Shown: positions 1 through 9,764, counted from the stretch's first letter. The stretch: 64,000 nucleotides of DNA from JANQEA01 sp964466035 (GCA_964466035.1 CAYXLR010000002.1:69289-133288); one strand, 5' to 3'. Numbers and translations: made by a program. The notes: generated by a model not told the origin, from the sequence alone.

Positions 1-112
1 ACATCAACAGCCGATCGGCCGGATCCACCTAAGCGTCGGACCTCTTATGACCCAACACCGGACTGATCGCCTGGCCGCGAATCGACACCTGGAGACCATG
101 CAAGAGAGACTG

Positions 113-2380
113 TCAGGCTGAAGGGAACCTGGATAGGACTTCCTCGACATAGTCCTTCGTCTCCTGGATGCGGATCATCCGAGACGCATAGTCGATCGCC
201 GTAAGTTCATCACCCAAGTACTCATCGTACTTCTCAGTCTCCCGATTCCGTACTTGGAACGCCAAGGCCACCGGGTCGTGATCGCAGGTCAACGCATCGC
301 GAAGCTTCGCAGCAAAGGAGCTAGGCGGCATCCTGGGGCAGCGCAAAGCGACAGCAAGCAGATCAACTTGGCAGGATGTGGCCTCCAGCATGGCCCTGAG
401 AGTGTGTCGTATGAGGTCGCTAGTCCAGCAGAAGAGGTACGAGTCACCTCCGTACTGGATGAGGCTCGTCTGGGCCAGTCCGAGATCTGCGAACGTCCTT
501 TGCGCCGCGCGAAGGAAGTACTCCGCGGTCCTGTCAAGATAGGCTCGCGACTCGCTGCTGGCCAGTGCACTTCTCATTCTCTCTCGCACCTCGCGCCCCA
601 CCAGCCAGCCGCTTCCTGCAAAGCGCGGAGGCTTCCCCGCCGGCGAAGGCACGAGGGTCACGACTCTCCGCTGGCTATCCACATCTCGAATTAGCCACCT
701 CTGTCCCCCAAAGATCATGTGGTTGCCCGGGATCAGAGGATGAGAGATCGGTAGCGATCCGAGCGGGCCGTCGGGAGCCATCAGGGTGTATTCCTCTGGC
801 GTATGGAAGATCGCGTAGAAGCCTCGCTGGCGCTGAATCCTCTCTCCCTCAGATCCGAGAAGAAGCGTGCCGTTGGGAGCCTGCTCGATCAGGTTCCTCG
901 CGCCCATCTGCCGAAGCAGCGCAATGAAGATGTCCTTCTCGACATTTTCAAACGGGCCGGTATCGCAGAGTATTCTCCACAACTCAGATGCGGTCACACC
1001 TCCCTTCTCCCCGATCATCGAGAGGATCTGATGCAGAAGAGTCGAAAGGTGCAGTGACTCCGCTGTTGGGGATTCGCACCAACCGTCAAGTAGCAGGTCG
1101 AGTTGCGCGACTGTCTGGATCATCCTCAAGTGCAGTCTCTCTTCGATGCTCGAATCCGATCGCGGGATGTACTCCATCACGTAGAGACGCAGCACTGCGG
1201 GATTCCCACGTCTCCCTGAGCGTCCCAGCCTCTGGCGAATGCTCGATACGGAAGGCGGACAGCCTATCTGTCCGACGCTCTCGATCTGACCGATGTCTAT
1301 TCCCAGTTCCAGCGTACTCGTGCAGACTGCTGTAGCGGGCCGATTCGGATTCCTTAGCGCCTCCACTGCGTGCTCTCTCAAAGGCTTGGACAGGGATCCG
1401 TGGTGCGCGAAGAACTCATTCGGAACTGATGCCGCCTCACATAGACGCCGCAGCTTGTCGGCGTACATCTCAACACCAGCCCTGGTGTTTGCGAAGAGGA
1501 GGTTGTTCCTCCCCCTCAGAGCATTGAACACCACTTTCGGGATCTCATCTGCCACTGCCATCTTCAGCTCGCCTGCGTCAGACCCAGTCGAGCCCTGTTG
1601 GCTCCCATCGGCTTCATCCGCGAATCCCAGAAGCGCCATGCGAAGCTCACCCTTATCACCAGCTCGGATGTGGATTGCATCCCGATCACTGCCGGGCCGA
1701 AGGAAGGCAGCGGCCTGATCGAGATCACCGAGCGTCGCGCTTAGCGCTACGCGCGTTGCGGAGTGGCCAGTGACAACATCGAGACGGTGCATGAGGCTCT
1801 GAAGCTGTCTCCCTCGTTCAGCAGCTAAGTAGGAGTGCAACTCATCAACCACGACATACTGCAGTGGCGCGAACAGCCGCCGCATGTGGTCTCCCCTAAC
1901 GACGAAGAACGCCTCTAGTGACTCGGGCGTTGTCAGGAGAATCCCCTCGGGGTTCCGCATGGCGCGTGTCCTGGTGGATTGGGAGACGTCGCTATGCCAA
2001 GCCGTCACCGCGACATCTACCAGCTCAGCGATCTCGGTCAGCCTACGGTGCTGGTCATCGATTAGTGCCCTGAGCGGAGAGACGTACAGAACTCTGAATC
2101 CAATCAGCTCTTCAGTATCCGCAGCCAGGATGCTCAGGATTGGCAAGAAGACCGCCTCGGTCTTCCCGCCAGCTGTGGGAGCAGCAACCACGACATCAGA
2201 CTCGGCCGAGCACATGATCGCCTGGATTGCTCTCTCCTGGATCTCGTGGAGCTTCGTCCACCGCTGCTGCCACGCCCACTTCTGCAGGCGCTTGTCCAGG
2301 AGATCAAAGGATGAGCTTCGAGCGTTAGAGCTTGAAACGTGCGAGGCCATCGTTGACGGTTCCCTCTTGTCCGTCCACAT
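113..2380 (-). CDS. Lhr/BrxHI-like superfamily II DNA helicase
   Basis: ATP-dependent helicase of the Lhr-like group, probably working on DNA with the ATPase encoded just upstream. Visible motifs: Walker A APTAGGKT at residues 67-74, a DELH box at 179-182, SATLG (motif III), TSTLELGIDIG and RLGRSGRRG (motif VI). The remaining C-terminal half looks like the accessory region of Lhr-type helicases. I chose the ATG at 2380 because GAGGAG lies 4 nt upstream; a second ATG at 2350 is possible. The reading frame overlaps the end of the BrxD-like gene by about 56 nt, which argues for translational coupling. It is the last gene of the minus-strand island. Helicase identity is secure; the BREX-like role is inferred from the neighbour. 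Confidence 0.88.
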   Translation of the reverse strand: MWTDKREPSTMASHVSSSNARSSSFDLLDKRLQKWAWQQRWTKLHEIQERAIQAIMCSAESDVVVAAPTAGGKTEAVFLPILSILAADTEELIGFRVLYVSPLRALIDDQHRRLTEIAELVDVAVTAWHSDVSQSTRTRAMRNPEGILLTTPESLEAFFVVRGDHMRRLFAPLQYVVVDELHSYLAAERGRQLQSLMHRLDVVTGHSATRVALSATLGDLDQAAAFLRPGSDRDAIHIRAGDKGELRMALLGFADEADGSQQGSTGSDAGELKMAVADEIPKVVFNALRGRNNLLFANTRAGVEMYADKLRRLCEAASVPNEFFAHHGSLSKPLREHAVEALRNPNRPATAVCTSTLELGIDIGQIESVGQIGCPPSVSSIRQRLGRSGRRGNPAVLRLYVMEYIPRSDSSIEERLHLRMIQTVAQLDLLLDGWCESPTAESLHLSTLLHQILSMIGEKGGVTASELWRILCDTGPFENVEKDIFIALLRQMGARNLIEQAPNGTLLLGSEGERIQRQRGFYAIFHTPEEYTLMAPDGPLGSLPISHPLIPGNHMIFGGQRWLIRDVDSQRRVVTLVPSPAGKPPRFAGSGWLVGREVRERMRSALASSESRAYLDRTAEYFLRAAQRTFADLGLAQTSLIQYGGDSYLFCWTSDLIRHTLRAMLEATSCQVDLLAVALRCPRMPPSSFAAKLRDALTCDHDPVALAFQVRNRETEKYDEYLGDELTAIDYASRMIRIQETKDYVEEVLSRFPSA

Positions 2381-3650
2381 CAAACTCCTCGCCAGCAATC
2401 GGGTTCCCGCCGGAGTCGGCATGCACATCCACGCCAGTTAGAATCGTCTGCCACGACACGTCCGGGTTCTGCTCTAGCACAGCGAGAAGATCTACAAAAG
2501 CCATGATTGTCGTTCGAGGCGTTCGGAAGTACGCCTCGCCGATTCGGTTCATGCAATGCCCCATGAATGCCTCGATGACTTCGCTTGTTACAGTGATAGT
2601 CTCCTCTCGGCCTGAAGTGTAGACGTCTCGGACCTTCTCAAGCAGAACGAATAGGTCCTCTGGCGTAAGGCTCTGCAGCCGGATCACGGGACCACTGTGG
2701 TCTACCAATCCGTCCACCGCGAAAGTGTTCTCCGCAAGGCGCGAACTCAGAGCTTCATGGCTGTACACACCTCTGCGGGGATCTTGCAGGAACTCCAGCG
2801 TGCCTGCAGCGAGGAAGCCAATGCCTCTTGAGATACCCTGTATGCTGTCATTGACGATCCGCAGTAGCTGCTCGTAGTTGCCGCGACGGGCCTGTGCGTT
2901 CTGCAGCATATAGATGCTGACCATCTCGTCCAGACAGACAAGCAGCCCATCGAAGCCTGCAAGCCGGCAGAACCGACCGAGTAGCTTCAGGTGGTCGTAG
3001 AACGAGTTATCACTGACAATCGTGCGGATGCCGAGCGCCTGCCGCGCTTCGGTTTTCGTAGAGAACTCTCCTCTCAGCCACCGTATCGCATTCGACCTTA
3101 ACTCATCGTCACCGGCGTCATAGCCTCGCCAATACGCCGCCACGACCGCCCCGAAGTCATACCCGCCCACGAGTTCGGATAGAGCCGCAACTCGGCTCGC
3201 GATAACGGAGTTCACGTCTGCGGATGTGCTTTCAGCCTCAGCAAGCGCCCCCGCGACGAATCGTTCCACAAGTGCTGGAAGCGCTCCTCCATCTGGGCTG
3301 CTGCGTGTCGACATGTTCCTCATCAGCTCGCTGTAGAGTGCGCGCGCCTGCCCGCCTGTTGAATACAGACGGCGAGCCGAAGACAGGTCGCAGTGAACTG
3401 TCACCAGTTTCCTACTAAGAGCCATCTCACGTACCAGGTTTAGGAAGAAGGTCTTGCCTGAACCGTAATCTCCGATCACGAATCTGATGCCCGAACCACC
3501 ATCCGCAATCCGCTCGATGTCCTTCTTCATCTCGCGGATCTCGTTCTCCCGCGCTACCTGGATGTGCTGGATGCCCGTTCGAGGAACAACTCCTGCCTGA
3601 AGAGCTTGCACGATCGCATCTCGAACTCGTGGTCTGATACGACTACTCAT
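2325..3650 (-). CDS. BrxD-like ATP-binding protein (DUF2791-type)
   Basis: P-loop ATPase of 441 residues. Walker A GDYGSGKT is at residues 60-67 and the Walker B segment LLVCLDE ends at 242. The layout resembles BrxD of type 2 BREX and related DUF2791 proteins, which usually sit next to an Lhr-like helicase, as here. The ATG at 3650 has GGGGGG 4-5 nt upstream and overlaps the stop of the TerB gene by 8 nt. The 3' end overlaps the helicase gene. No BREX methylase (PglX), PglZ or BrxC is present in the window, so this is not a complete BREX locus. Family assignment rests on motif pattern and context, not on a search. Confidence 0.75.
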   Translation of the reverse strand: MSSRIRPRVRDAIVQALQAGVVPRTGIQHIQVARENEIREMKKDIERIADGGSGIRFVIGDYGSGKTFFLNLVREMALSRKLVTVHCDLSSARRLYSTGGQARALYSELMRNMSTRSSPDGGALPALVERFVAGALAEAESTSADVNSVIASRVAALSELVGGYDFGAVVAAYWRGYDAGDDELRSNAIRWLRGEFSTKTEARQALGIRTIVSDNSFYDHLKLLGRFCRLAGFDGLLVCLDEMVSIYMLQNAQARRGNYEQLLRIVNDSIQGISRGIGFLAAGTLEFLQDPRRGVYSHEALSSRLAENTFAVDGLVDHSGPVIRLQSLTPEDLFVLLEKVRDVYTSGREETITVTSEVIEAFMGHCMNRIGEAYFRTPRTTIMAFVDLLAVLEQNPDVSWQTILTGVDVHADSGGNPIAGEEFDVDGQEGTVNDGLARFKL

Positions 3651-5898
3651 ACAACCCCCCAACAAGGTCAGCAATGTCTGTCACGACTCGAAGCGGATCT
3701 GCCTTCTCAATCAACACATCCTCGAATCTGTCCACGACAGCTTCGTTGATAGCCTCGATAGCTGCGTCGGGGAGCAAGTTGACCTCGCGACACATCTCAG
3801 CCCATCGTTCCACAGGAATCTGTCCATAGCGAAGAAGCTCCAGGACCAGCCGGCGGTGCGCATCGTCGAAGATCTCGTCGCCTTGGTCTTCCTCATCCTC
3901 GTCCACCGTCTCGAGCTGTGCCTGAGGCTCCTCCTCGTAGAAGACCTCTTCGAGCAGTGTGACGACCGATTCGGACTCTTCTCGTTTCCTCCGAATGCTC
4001 TCTTCATCCAGGACAATCACGCCACCTTCTGTGGCCGTCTGCGGCGGAAGCTCGTACGATGGGGACGTTTCGCGAGCCTGTCGAACGGTCACTGGCTCCT
4101 TCCCCGACGCACCACTCCCGCCAGCCATGAGTTCGTGAATCTCGGAATGCACGGACTCCGGCGGCAGCTCGAGAACGCTGTACGTCTTCTGCAGTGCCTT
4201 GACCTCTTCCTGCGTAATGCGGCCGTCAGCTGCAGCCACAAGAAGAAGGTACTTCGCAATCTCCTGTCTCTGCGTCTCACTCAACCCCGACACGGCGCTT
4301 CTCAGTGACCGAGCCGCAGGCGGGCTTCCTAGCAGGATTCGCAGTCGAGCCTCAAGGCGGTTTCTTTCGGCAGCACTCAGGCCAGAGAACCGCCTCGATA
4401 TCACATCTAGCTCCGCTGCGTCCACACCATCGGTAGAGCTAACCGTGACGGCGAACGGTAGAGACGCAGCGCAAGCCCTGAATTCGGGTGACAGCTTCGA
4501 TTCCGGCTTCCACTCTTGTCTGAAAATGCAGATGGTGCTGGCAAGATCGGGAACCTTGCCGCCATACGCAGGGTCTGGCTCGACTCCAAAGCCAAGCTTC
4601 CCAAGCAAGAGAGAAGCGAGTTCCCACTTCTTTCGAGTCAGTTCTTCTGGACTGACTCCTTCTAGTTCAGACACGAGGTCGCTCGCCGCTGCTTCGCGTA
4701 GTGCGTCTTCGGCGAGCAACTCGTTCAGCCACTCGCGAACTCTCGCCACAACCGCAGAGGAGGTCTCGTCCAGAACCTCCTTTGGCAGAAGTGCCGGCAA
4801 GTACTCCGTCAGCGAAGCAGCTGACTTCCTCCCCAATGCACGGCTGTACTTGTCCAACGCGTTGGTGCATTCCTCCACAATCGCTCGGAGCTTGTCGGTT
4901 GGCCTCTTGAGCACCGTGACATCAGGCAGTTCCGTATGGAGCCGGAATGGTCGGCTTGATATAGCGAGGCTGGCCGCCTGGTACTCAATCCTGAGTGGGG
5001 TTTTGCTCGGAGCGACAACTATCCCGTCCCCGTGCTTTTTCGAGTAGCGGCTCAGGAAGAGGGACTCGAATTCTTCCCTGCATCTGATTGCCGGTGTTCG
5101 GAGGTTGTTGAGCGGTATGTTATACGCCCATTGTAGCGCCCACTGTGCAGGAACCGGCTCCCCAGCTGCCGCGAATTGGCCCAGCCCCAGCTTGACCTCA
5201 AGAGGTACGTCCCAGCGGCGGGCGAGGGGAGATTGAAGCTCTACTCTGCTTTCCGTGAGCATCGCTTTGCTACACGCTAGCAACCCGAGGAAGCTACCCG
5301 TGTAGCCCTGAAATGACCCACTGTCTGGGTAGAGTTCTCTCAGCCGTAGGACCTCGTCTCTGATGAGATCGAGTTCCTCGGTCCATGTGCCACGCGCGAT
5401 CAGCTCATCGATCGCTCGCTTCTCCAAACCGTAGAAGAAGATGAATAGGTGGCCTGTATCGACAGCCGGGGTCTTCCTCCCGTCGGCCAGCCACTGCAGG
5501 TAGCCCGCCCGATTAGCCGGCGAAAGCCCCGAGTAGCTCGGCCAGTACCCGATGTCTCCCGTCGTGCCCGGTGGGTGGTCGTCTACTGGTAGCCTGGTGT
5601 TGATGAGCGAAGGGTCGCTCCACTTGCCGGATGCCCCGGGCTTGTGATCAGCTGCGTACACGAAGCCCGCCGTAATCGAATACCCAGCGACTTCGATGAG
5701 GTCGCCAGGAAGTAGCCATCTAGCGTCGCTGCCTCTTTCCTTCTTAGTTGGCGCCTGAGGATAGCTCGTCCTAACGGTGATTGTGAAGGAGTCGTCGTCG
5801 CCACTGCGCCGCGCTCGCTCCTGCTCCTCGCGCTTCTGAGCGGACTTCCATAGGAAGTAGCCAACAGCAATCACAACGACAACTACCCAGAACCACAT
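3643..5898 (-). CDS. TerB_N/TerB/TerB_C domain protein with N-terminal membrane anchor
   Basis: A 751-residue protein. Residues 4-17 form one hydrophobic helix followed by a very basic stretch, so the body is probably cytoplasmic and tethered to the membrane. A TerB_N-like domain follows at about 50-260 (contains YWPSYSGLSPANRAGYLQWL). A central TerB-like helical bundle with AAADGRITQEE falls at about 545-595. A TerB_C-like tail after about 660 is preceded by a very acidic linker. Families of this kind were described in tellurium-resistance-related systems predicted to process DNA together with ATPases, helicases and nucleases. GAGGTG lies upstream of the ATG. It is co-transcribed and overlapping with the BrxD-like ATPase, so I read it as the membrane or scaffold part of the same machine. 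Confidence 0.75.
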   Translation of the reverse strand: MWFWVVVVVIAVGYFLWKSAQKREEQERARRSGDDDSFTITVRTSYPQAPTKKERGSDARWLLPGDLIEVAGYSITAGFVYAADHKPGASGKWSDPSLINTRLPVDDHPPGTTGDIGYWPSYSGLSPANRAGYLQWLADGRKTPAVDTGHLFIFFYGLEKRAIDELIARGTWTEELDLIRDEVLRLRELYPDSGSFQGYTGSFLGLLACSKAMLTESRVELQSPLARRWDVPLEVKLGLGQFAAAGEPVPAQWALQWAYNIPLNNLRTPAIRCREEFESLFLSRYSKKHGDGIVVAPSKTPLRIEYQAASLAISSRPFRLHTELPDVTVLKRPTDKLRAIVEECTNALDKYSRALGRKSAASLTEYLPALLPKEVLDETSSAVVARVREWLNELLAEDALREAAASDLVSELEGVSPEELTRKKWELASLLLGKLGFGVEPDPAYGGKVPDLASTICIFRQEWKPESKLSPEFRACAASLPFAVTVSSTDGVDAAELDVISRRFSGLSAAERNRLEARLRILLGSPPAARSLRSAVSGLSETQRQEIAKYLLLVAAADGRITQEEVKALQKTYSVLELPPESVHSEIHELMAGGSGASGKEPVTVRQARETSPSYELPPQTATEGGVIVLDEESIRRKREESESVVTLLEEVFYEEEPQAQLETVDEDEEDQGDEIFDDAHRRLVLELLRYGQIPVERWAEMCREVNLLPDAAIEAINEAVVDRFEDVLIEKADPLRVVTDIADLVGGLYE

Positions 5899-5907
5899 AT
5901 CGGCACC

Positions 5908-6259
5908 TCAGCCCCGCTGCTCAGGTTTCTCCTGTTGCTTCAGTAGCAGCTCTCTTGCCTTCGCCAGTCGCTCCGTGAAGCCCTTAGTCTGCACACCATG
6001 TCCGTGTTCCTGCCGTGCGAATCGCTCGAGGATCTCAACTTCGCGAGCGAAGTCCTTCTGCTTGCGGTACAGCTTGGCGGCCTCCATAGTAGTACCATGG
6101 AGCGACTGCCCACCTCTTCTTTCGAGCTTCTGCCTCGACCGCGTCAATCAGCTCTCGCAGCAGTTCTTCGAGTTTAGCTAGGCGCCCCTGCCGCTTCAGG
6201 TCTTTGGCTACTTCCACATAATCGGTGTAGTGGCGCCCCCGAACGTAACCAGCTCTCAT
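5908..6259 (-). pseudogene. small helical (TPR-like) protein, split by a +1 frameshift
   Basis: Two overlapping minus-strand frames read as one protein. The first half starts at the ATG at 6259 behind a perfect AGGAGGTG and encodes MRAGYVRG...LAKLEELLRELIDAVEAEA...WAVAPWYY. The second continues as EAAKLYRKQKDFAREVEILERFARQ and ends at 5908. Deleting one T next to the repeated TAC TAC TAT at about 6085-6092 would join them into a protein of roughly 116 residues. The sequence is alpha-helical and resembles small TPR-like proteins. The second half also begins with ATG at 6087, so two separate peptides or programmed frameshifting are possible. It lies between the RecB/helicase gene and the TerB gene, co-oriented with both. 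Function unknown. Confidence 0.6.
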
Positions 6260-6316
6260 CCAAGCACCTCCTGCCTGAAGGTGCCTCTTCAGGCCAATCG
6301 ACCAACTGCTCAGCAT

Positions 6317-9300
6317 TCACACTGTATCAGCCAACTCCAAGTAACGACAAAACGAGTTGGCTAGCATCATCTGTCGCGGAGTGCGACACTCAGGCCGGAA
6401 GAGCAATGGGCTTGACACCAGGATGCACGCACACCGCGCCCTAGACGTCGCGACGTTGATGCGGCTCTGGCTGTACAAGAACTCCATCCCGCGCGGAGCT
6501 TCCTCAGGAGATGAAGTAGCCGTCGAGTAGATCACTATAGGCGCCTCCTGTCCCTGGAACTTATCGACAGTGCCGACTCGTGCTCTTTCCGGTAGTTCCT
6601 CCAATAGGTCGGCAACTTGCGCGTTGTATGGCGCAACGATGAGTATGTCTTCCAGGGAGACTGGGAGCATCTGCCCATCCTTGTCCCGCCACGAGGTTCT
6701 ACCGTCCACTAGCTCGGAGACCAAGCGCGCCACTGCACTTACCTCCTCAGGAGAGTCGTTCCGATTCCCTTCGTGAACTACTGGGGAGTACCACAGGCCC
6801 GCACCGCGGATCGGGGTTCCTCCAACCACCTCCTGCCGATGAAGGTTTGCCTGTGAGCGAAGACGGCTCTCGTAGAACATCTCGGATGTGTATCCGCATA
6901 TGGTGGGATGAAGTCTCCATGTCGTTTCGAGGAACAGACCTCGATCTGGTGGAAGCGTTGCATGCCCTGCCAGTAAATGCTCGAGCGCGCTGACATCGGT
7001 CCCGTCCGGGTGGCTCCCACGCTTTGGCTGCTCGAGTTGCTGCGGATCGCCTAGTAGTACAACGGATGTCGCTGCTTGTGAAACAGCCAAGACGTTAGCA
7101 AGCGACATCTGCCCGGCTTCATCGACGAAGAGGATGTCGACTGAGCCATCAGCCTCCTCGCGCGCCCATAGCCATGCCGTTCCTGCAGCAACGTCAACCT
7201 CACCGCTCGACAGCAGTGCGAAGACCTTCTCGTTAGACGTAGTCTCAGTGATCCCTTCAGGAGGCTCCTCTTCCGACTTCCGGGTGGCTTTCTGGACGCA
7301 GCGGATGCCCCTTCCTGCTTCGTAGGCTGCCTCGAGAGTGGCGTCCAGCAAGTTACGGATGACCTTGTGGCTGACTGCTGTAATGCCAACCTTCTTCCCA
7401 GCTACCACCGCTTCGCAGATCATCCTCGCACCTATGAACGTCTTGCCGGAACCTGGTGGCCCTTGGATTGGCAACACGCCAGCGTCGAGTTCGTGGACCA
7501 GCTTGCGGGCCGCATCAAGCGCAGTGGGTGCCGCTTCGAGATGTTCGGAAATCGGTCCGCCGCGAAGGCGCGGCGGCAGTCCAAGCAGCAGATCCCGCCC
7601 CGCACGATGCTCTCCCGGTTCATCAACCTGATGCTCTGCCACCCACTCACCGACCCGAAGCAATGCATCTTGGAGCACACTGGTCCTGACGGCATCATGA
7701 GTGAAGACCGTCTTGGGATGGATATCAGCAATCGATGGCCCCTTCTTGATGTCAACGAGGCGCCGTGCTTGGTCAATGGCAGCTACTTCTCCGAATCCCG
7801 AGTTCTCCCCGTCGCCGCGTCGAAGCCGGTCACCGGGTCGGATCTTGGTTTCTTGGGGCGGGAAACGATACCTGTCAACGAAGCTCTTCTTGATTTGCTC
7901 AACACGCTTCACGAACTCCAGCCCCGCGATGGCCGCTCGTTCATCGAGCAGCTCCTCATCAGTGAGGCCGACGAGCCTGTAGAACTCCCACCAGACCGCC
8001 TTCTCCTCTCTGCGATGCCACTCCAGGAGCTGCGCGAGAGTCCAGACTGCCTGCTGCTCCCTGTCTCGCTCACGCTTATCCACTGGCAGATCCCGGGTTA
8101 GCCTCTTGGCCAACTCCCTTGCGCGAGTGATGACCTCTTCGAGTTCCTCGCTCGGTCTGCCGTCACTGTGTTGAGGTCTGGGGATTCTCTTCCCCTCCTG
8201 GACCAGATCCGTTCGCAGATCCTCCAGCCAGCTACGCAAGCGCAGCGTAGACAAGCAGTCATCTCGGTTGTAGCCCTCAACAGCATCCCGGACTTCCTCG
8301 GGGATTGATTCAGCCGCGCCGAACTCCAGGGCGTACTCCAAGGCTTGCATGTGACGGGCGGCAGCTCTTAAGTCAACAGAGCGATCGAAACCGAAAAACG
8401 GCTCAAGGTCCTTGATCGAGTACGACTCAACACTTGCACGAAGGGATTGACGAACAATGGCGTACAGGTCGACGAATCGCTCTCCACGAAGAAGCCGATC
8501 GACTTCATCCTCCCGTGTCGCGTGACGCCCCATCAGGCGTTTGATTGCCGACGGCTCGTACGGTGCGTAGTGGTAGATGTGGAATCCGCTATCCGCCTCC
8601 CATCGCTCAATCGCGTCATCCACGAAGCTTTCAAAGGCCTGCTTCTCGGCCGCTGGTGTCAGGCCCCAGAGCGACTCGTACTGCGGCTTCCCGTCGCCAT
8701 CGAGAGACACAACCCCAAACAGGTACTCCAGTCCCTCCTCACCAACGAATCGCGCGCCTTCGAAGTCGAAGAAGATGTCAACCGGTGTTGGCTCTGGAAG
8801 ACGGGACAACCCGAACCCTTCTTCCGGCTCAAGCATCTCGTGTACAGGTTCACCGCGCTCGCGTCCCGCAAGCTGCACGCGGGCCTGATCGCGGATCTTC
8901 GCATAGCCCTCGTGAGATCCCCTCGTCGGCCTCGGATCAAGCGGGAGTTCCGCCGAGGCTAGTGCGGCAAGCGTATTGACACCTCTGGCCTGTAGCTCCG
9001 CGATCTGCATCTTGCTGATGCTGGCAACCAAGGACAGGTGGTCATCAGCATGGCGACGTGTGTCACACTCCTGCCACCAGCGGCAGATGTCGCATTGCTC
9101 GCACGGTTCTGGATAAGTCTCACCACCACTCCAGTCTCCCTTCTTCACTACGGACTGAGCTTGGGCACGCACTAGGCGGTAGTAAGCCATGTAGTTGGCG
9201 ACTCGATAGCTCTCCGGTACGAAGTCGACCCCCGGAGGAACGACGTGCATCTGCTCAGGCAAGCAGCCTTGGATACCCGCAAGGATGTCGGAGTAGAGAC

Positions 9301-9748
9301 AGAGCTGGAGTATGGTGCGCCCTCGCGTCTCACGCGCCAGTTTCGTGTCGAGTGCTTCGTACGAGTACTCTCCAAGGTTCGGAGAGGGCGTAGCGACTCG
9401 TCGAAGGACATCGGCGCGCCCCATCCAGCCATTGCTGAGTAGGGTTGCCTGGGTAATGACCTCCGTGCCGCGCTTCATCTCCGCGAGCGTTGCGGCAAAC
9501 TGCGCACGAGTGTCACCAGTCTCCCGCAGCTCAGCGACTGCGCATCCCTTCTTCTTCAGGTGCCCAATGTAGGCAGCCTCGTGCTCGTAGCCGCGTTGCT
9601 GGAGCGCCTCAAGTGCCGGATCCGAATAGCCAGGGGCCTCGAGATCGCCCCGCGCCACAAGTAGATCGAGGCGAGTCAAGTGCTGACACCCTAGGTGATT
9701 CGCAAGATCGCTGGCAGTTAGCTGAACGGTGTTTTCCGAGACTCGCAT
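6317..9748 (-). CDS. TM0106-type RecB-like nuclease fused to a Dna2/NAM7-like SF1 helicase
   Basis: A 1,143-residue fusion. The N-terminal third is a RecB-like nuclease region ending in a cysteine cluster CEQCDICRWWQEC (about 217-229), typical of an Fe-S-binding PD-(D/E)XK module. Next comes an RNase H-like exonuclease domain with DIFFDFEG near 324 and the distal YNRDDC. The last third is an SF1 helicase: GPPGSGKT at about 763-770, VDEAGQ near 875, GDPQQL, TWRLHP, TVDKFQGQEA and NVATSRAR. The domain order matches the TM0106 family of predicted nuclease-helicases. It heads the minus-strand island and probably starts on a nearly leaderless transcript. Likely role: nucleic-acid unwinding and degradation within a defence or repair system. 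Confidence 0.88.
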   Translation of the reverse strand: MRVSENTVQLTASDLANHLGCQHLTRLDLLVARGDLEAPGYSDPALEALQQRGYEHEAAYIGHLKKKGCAVAELRETGDTRAQFAATLAEMKRGTEVITQATLLSNGWMGRADVLRRVATPSPNLGEYSYEALDTKLARETRGRTILQLCLYSDILAGIQGCLPEQMHVVPPGVDFVPESYRVANYMAYYRLVRAQAQSVVKKGDWSGGETYPEPCEQCDICRWWQECDTRRHADDHLSLVASISKMQIAELQARGVNTLAALASAELPLDPRPTRGSHEGYAKIRDQARVQLAGRERGEPVHEMLEPEEGFGLSRLPEPTPVDIFFDFEGARFVGEEGLEYLFGVVSLDGDGKPQYESLWGLTPAAEKQAFESFVDDAIERWEADSGFHIYHYAPYEPSAIKRLMGRHATREDEVDRLLRGERFVDLYAIVRQSLRASVESYSIKDLEPFFGFDRSVDLRAAARHMQALEYALEFGAAESIPEEVRDAVEGYNRDDCLSTLRLRSWLEDLRTDLVQEGKRIPRPQHSDGRPSEELEEVITRARELAKRLTRDLPVDKRERDREQQAVWTLAQLLEWHRREEKAVWWEFYRLVGLTDEELLDERAAIAGLEFVKRVEQIKKSFVDRYRFPPQETKIRPGDRLRRGDGENSGFGEVAAIDQARRLVDIKKGPSIADIHPKTVFTHDAVRTSVLQDALLRVGEWVAEHQVDEPGEHRAGRDLLLGLPPRLRGGPISEHLEAAPTALDAARKLVHELDAGVLPIQGPPGSGKTFIGARMICEAVVAGKKVGITAVSHKVIRNLLDATLEAAYEAGRGIRCVQKATRKSEEEPPEGITETTSNEKVFALLSSGEVDVAAGTAWLWAREEADGSVDILFVDEAGQMSLANVLAVSQAATSVVLLGDPQQLEQPKRGSHPDGTDVSALEHLLAGHATLPPDRGLFLETTWRLHPTICGYTSEMFYESRLRSQANLHRQEVVGGTPIRGAGLWYSPVVHEGNRNDSPEEVSAVARLVSELVDGRTSWRDKDGQMLPVSLEDILIVAPYNAQVADLLEELPERARVGTVDKFQGQEAPIVIYSTATSSPEEAPRGMEFLYSQSRINVATSRARCACILVSSPLLFRPECRTPRQMMLANSFCRYLELADTV

Positions 9749-9758
9749 GCGTGTCTAT

Positions 9759-9764
9759 ATCATA
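9759..9764 (-). promoter_or_regulatory. -10 element TATGAT of the island operon, near-leaderless
   Basis: Read on the minus strand, TATGAT ends 10 nt before the ATG at 9748, and no Shine-Dalgarno lies between. A start site 6-7 nt downstream would leave only a few untranslated bases. No convincing -35 box is visible. The 188-bp gap up to 9936 shows nothing else I can name. Confidence 0.45.

Noticed and set aside
113..3650. Complete type 2 BREX system
   Set aside because: Only BrxD-like and BrxHI-like genes are present; no PglX, PglZ, BrxA/BrxF or BrxC is found in the window.
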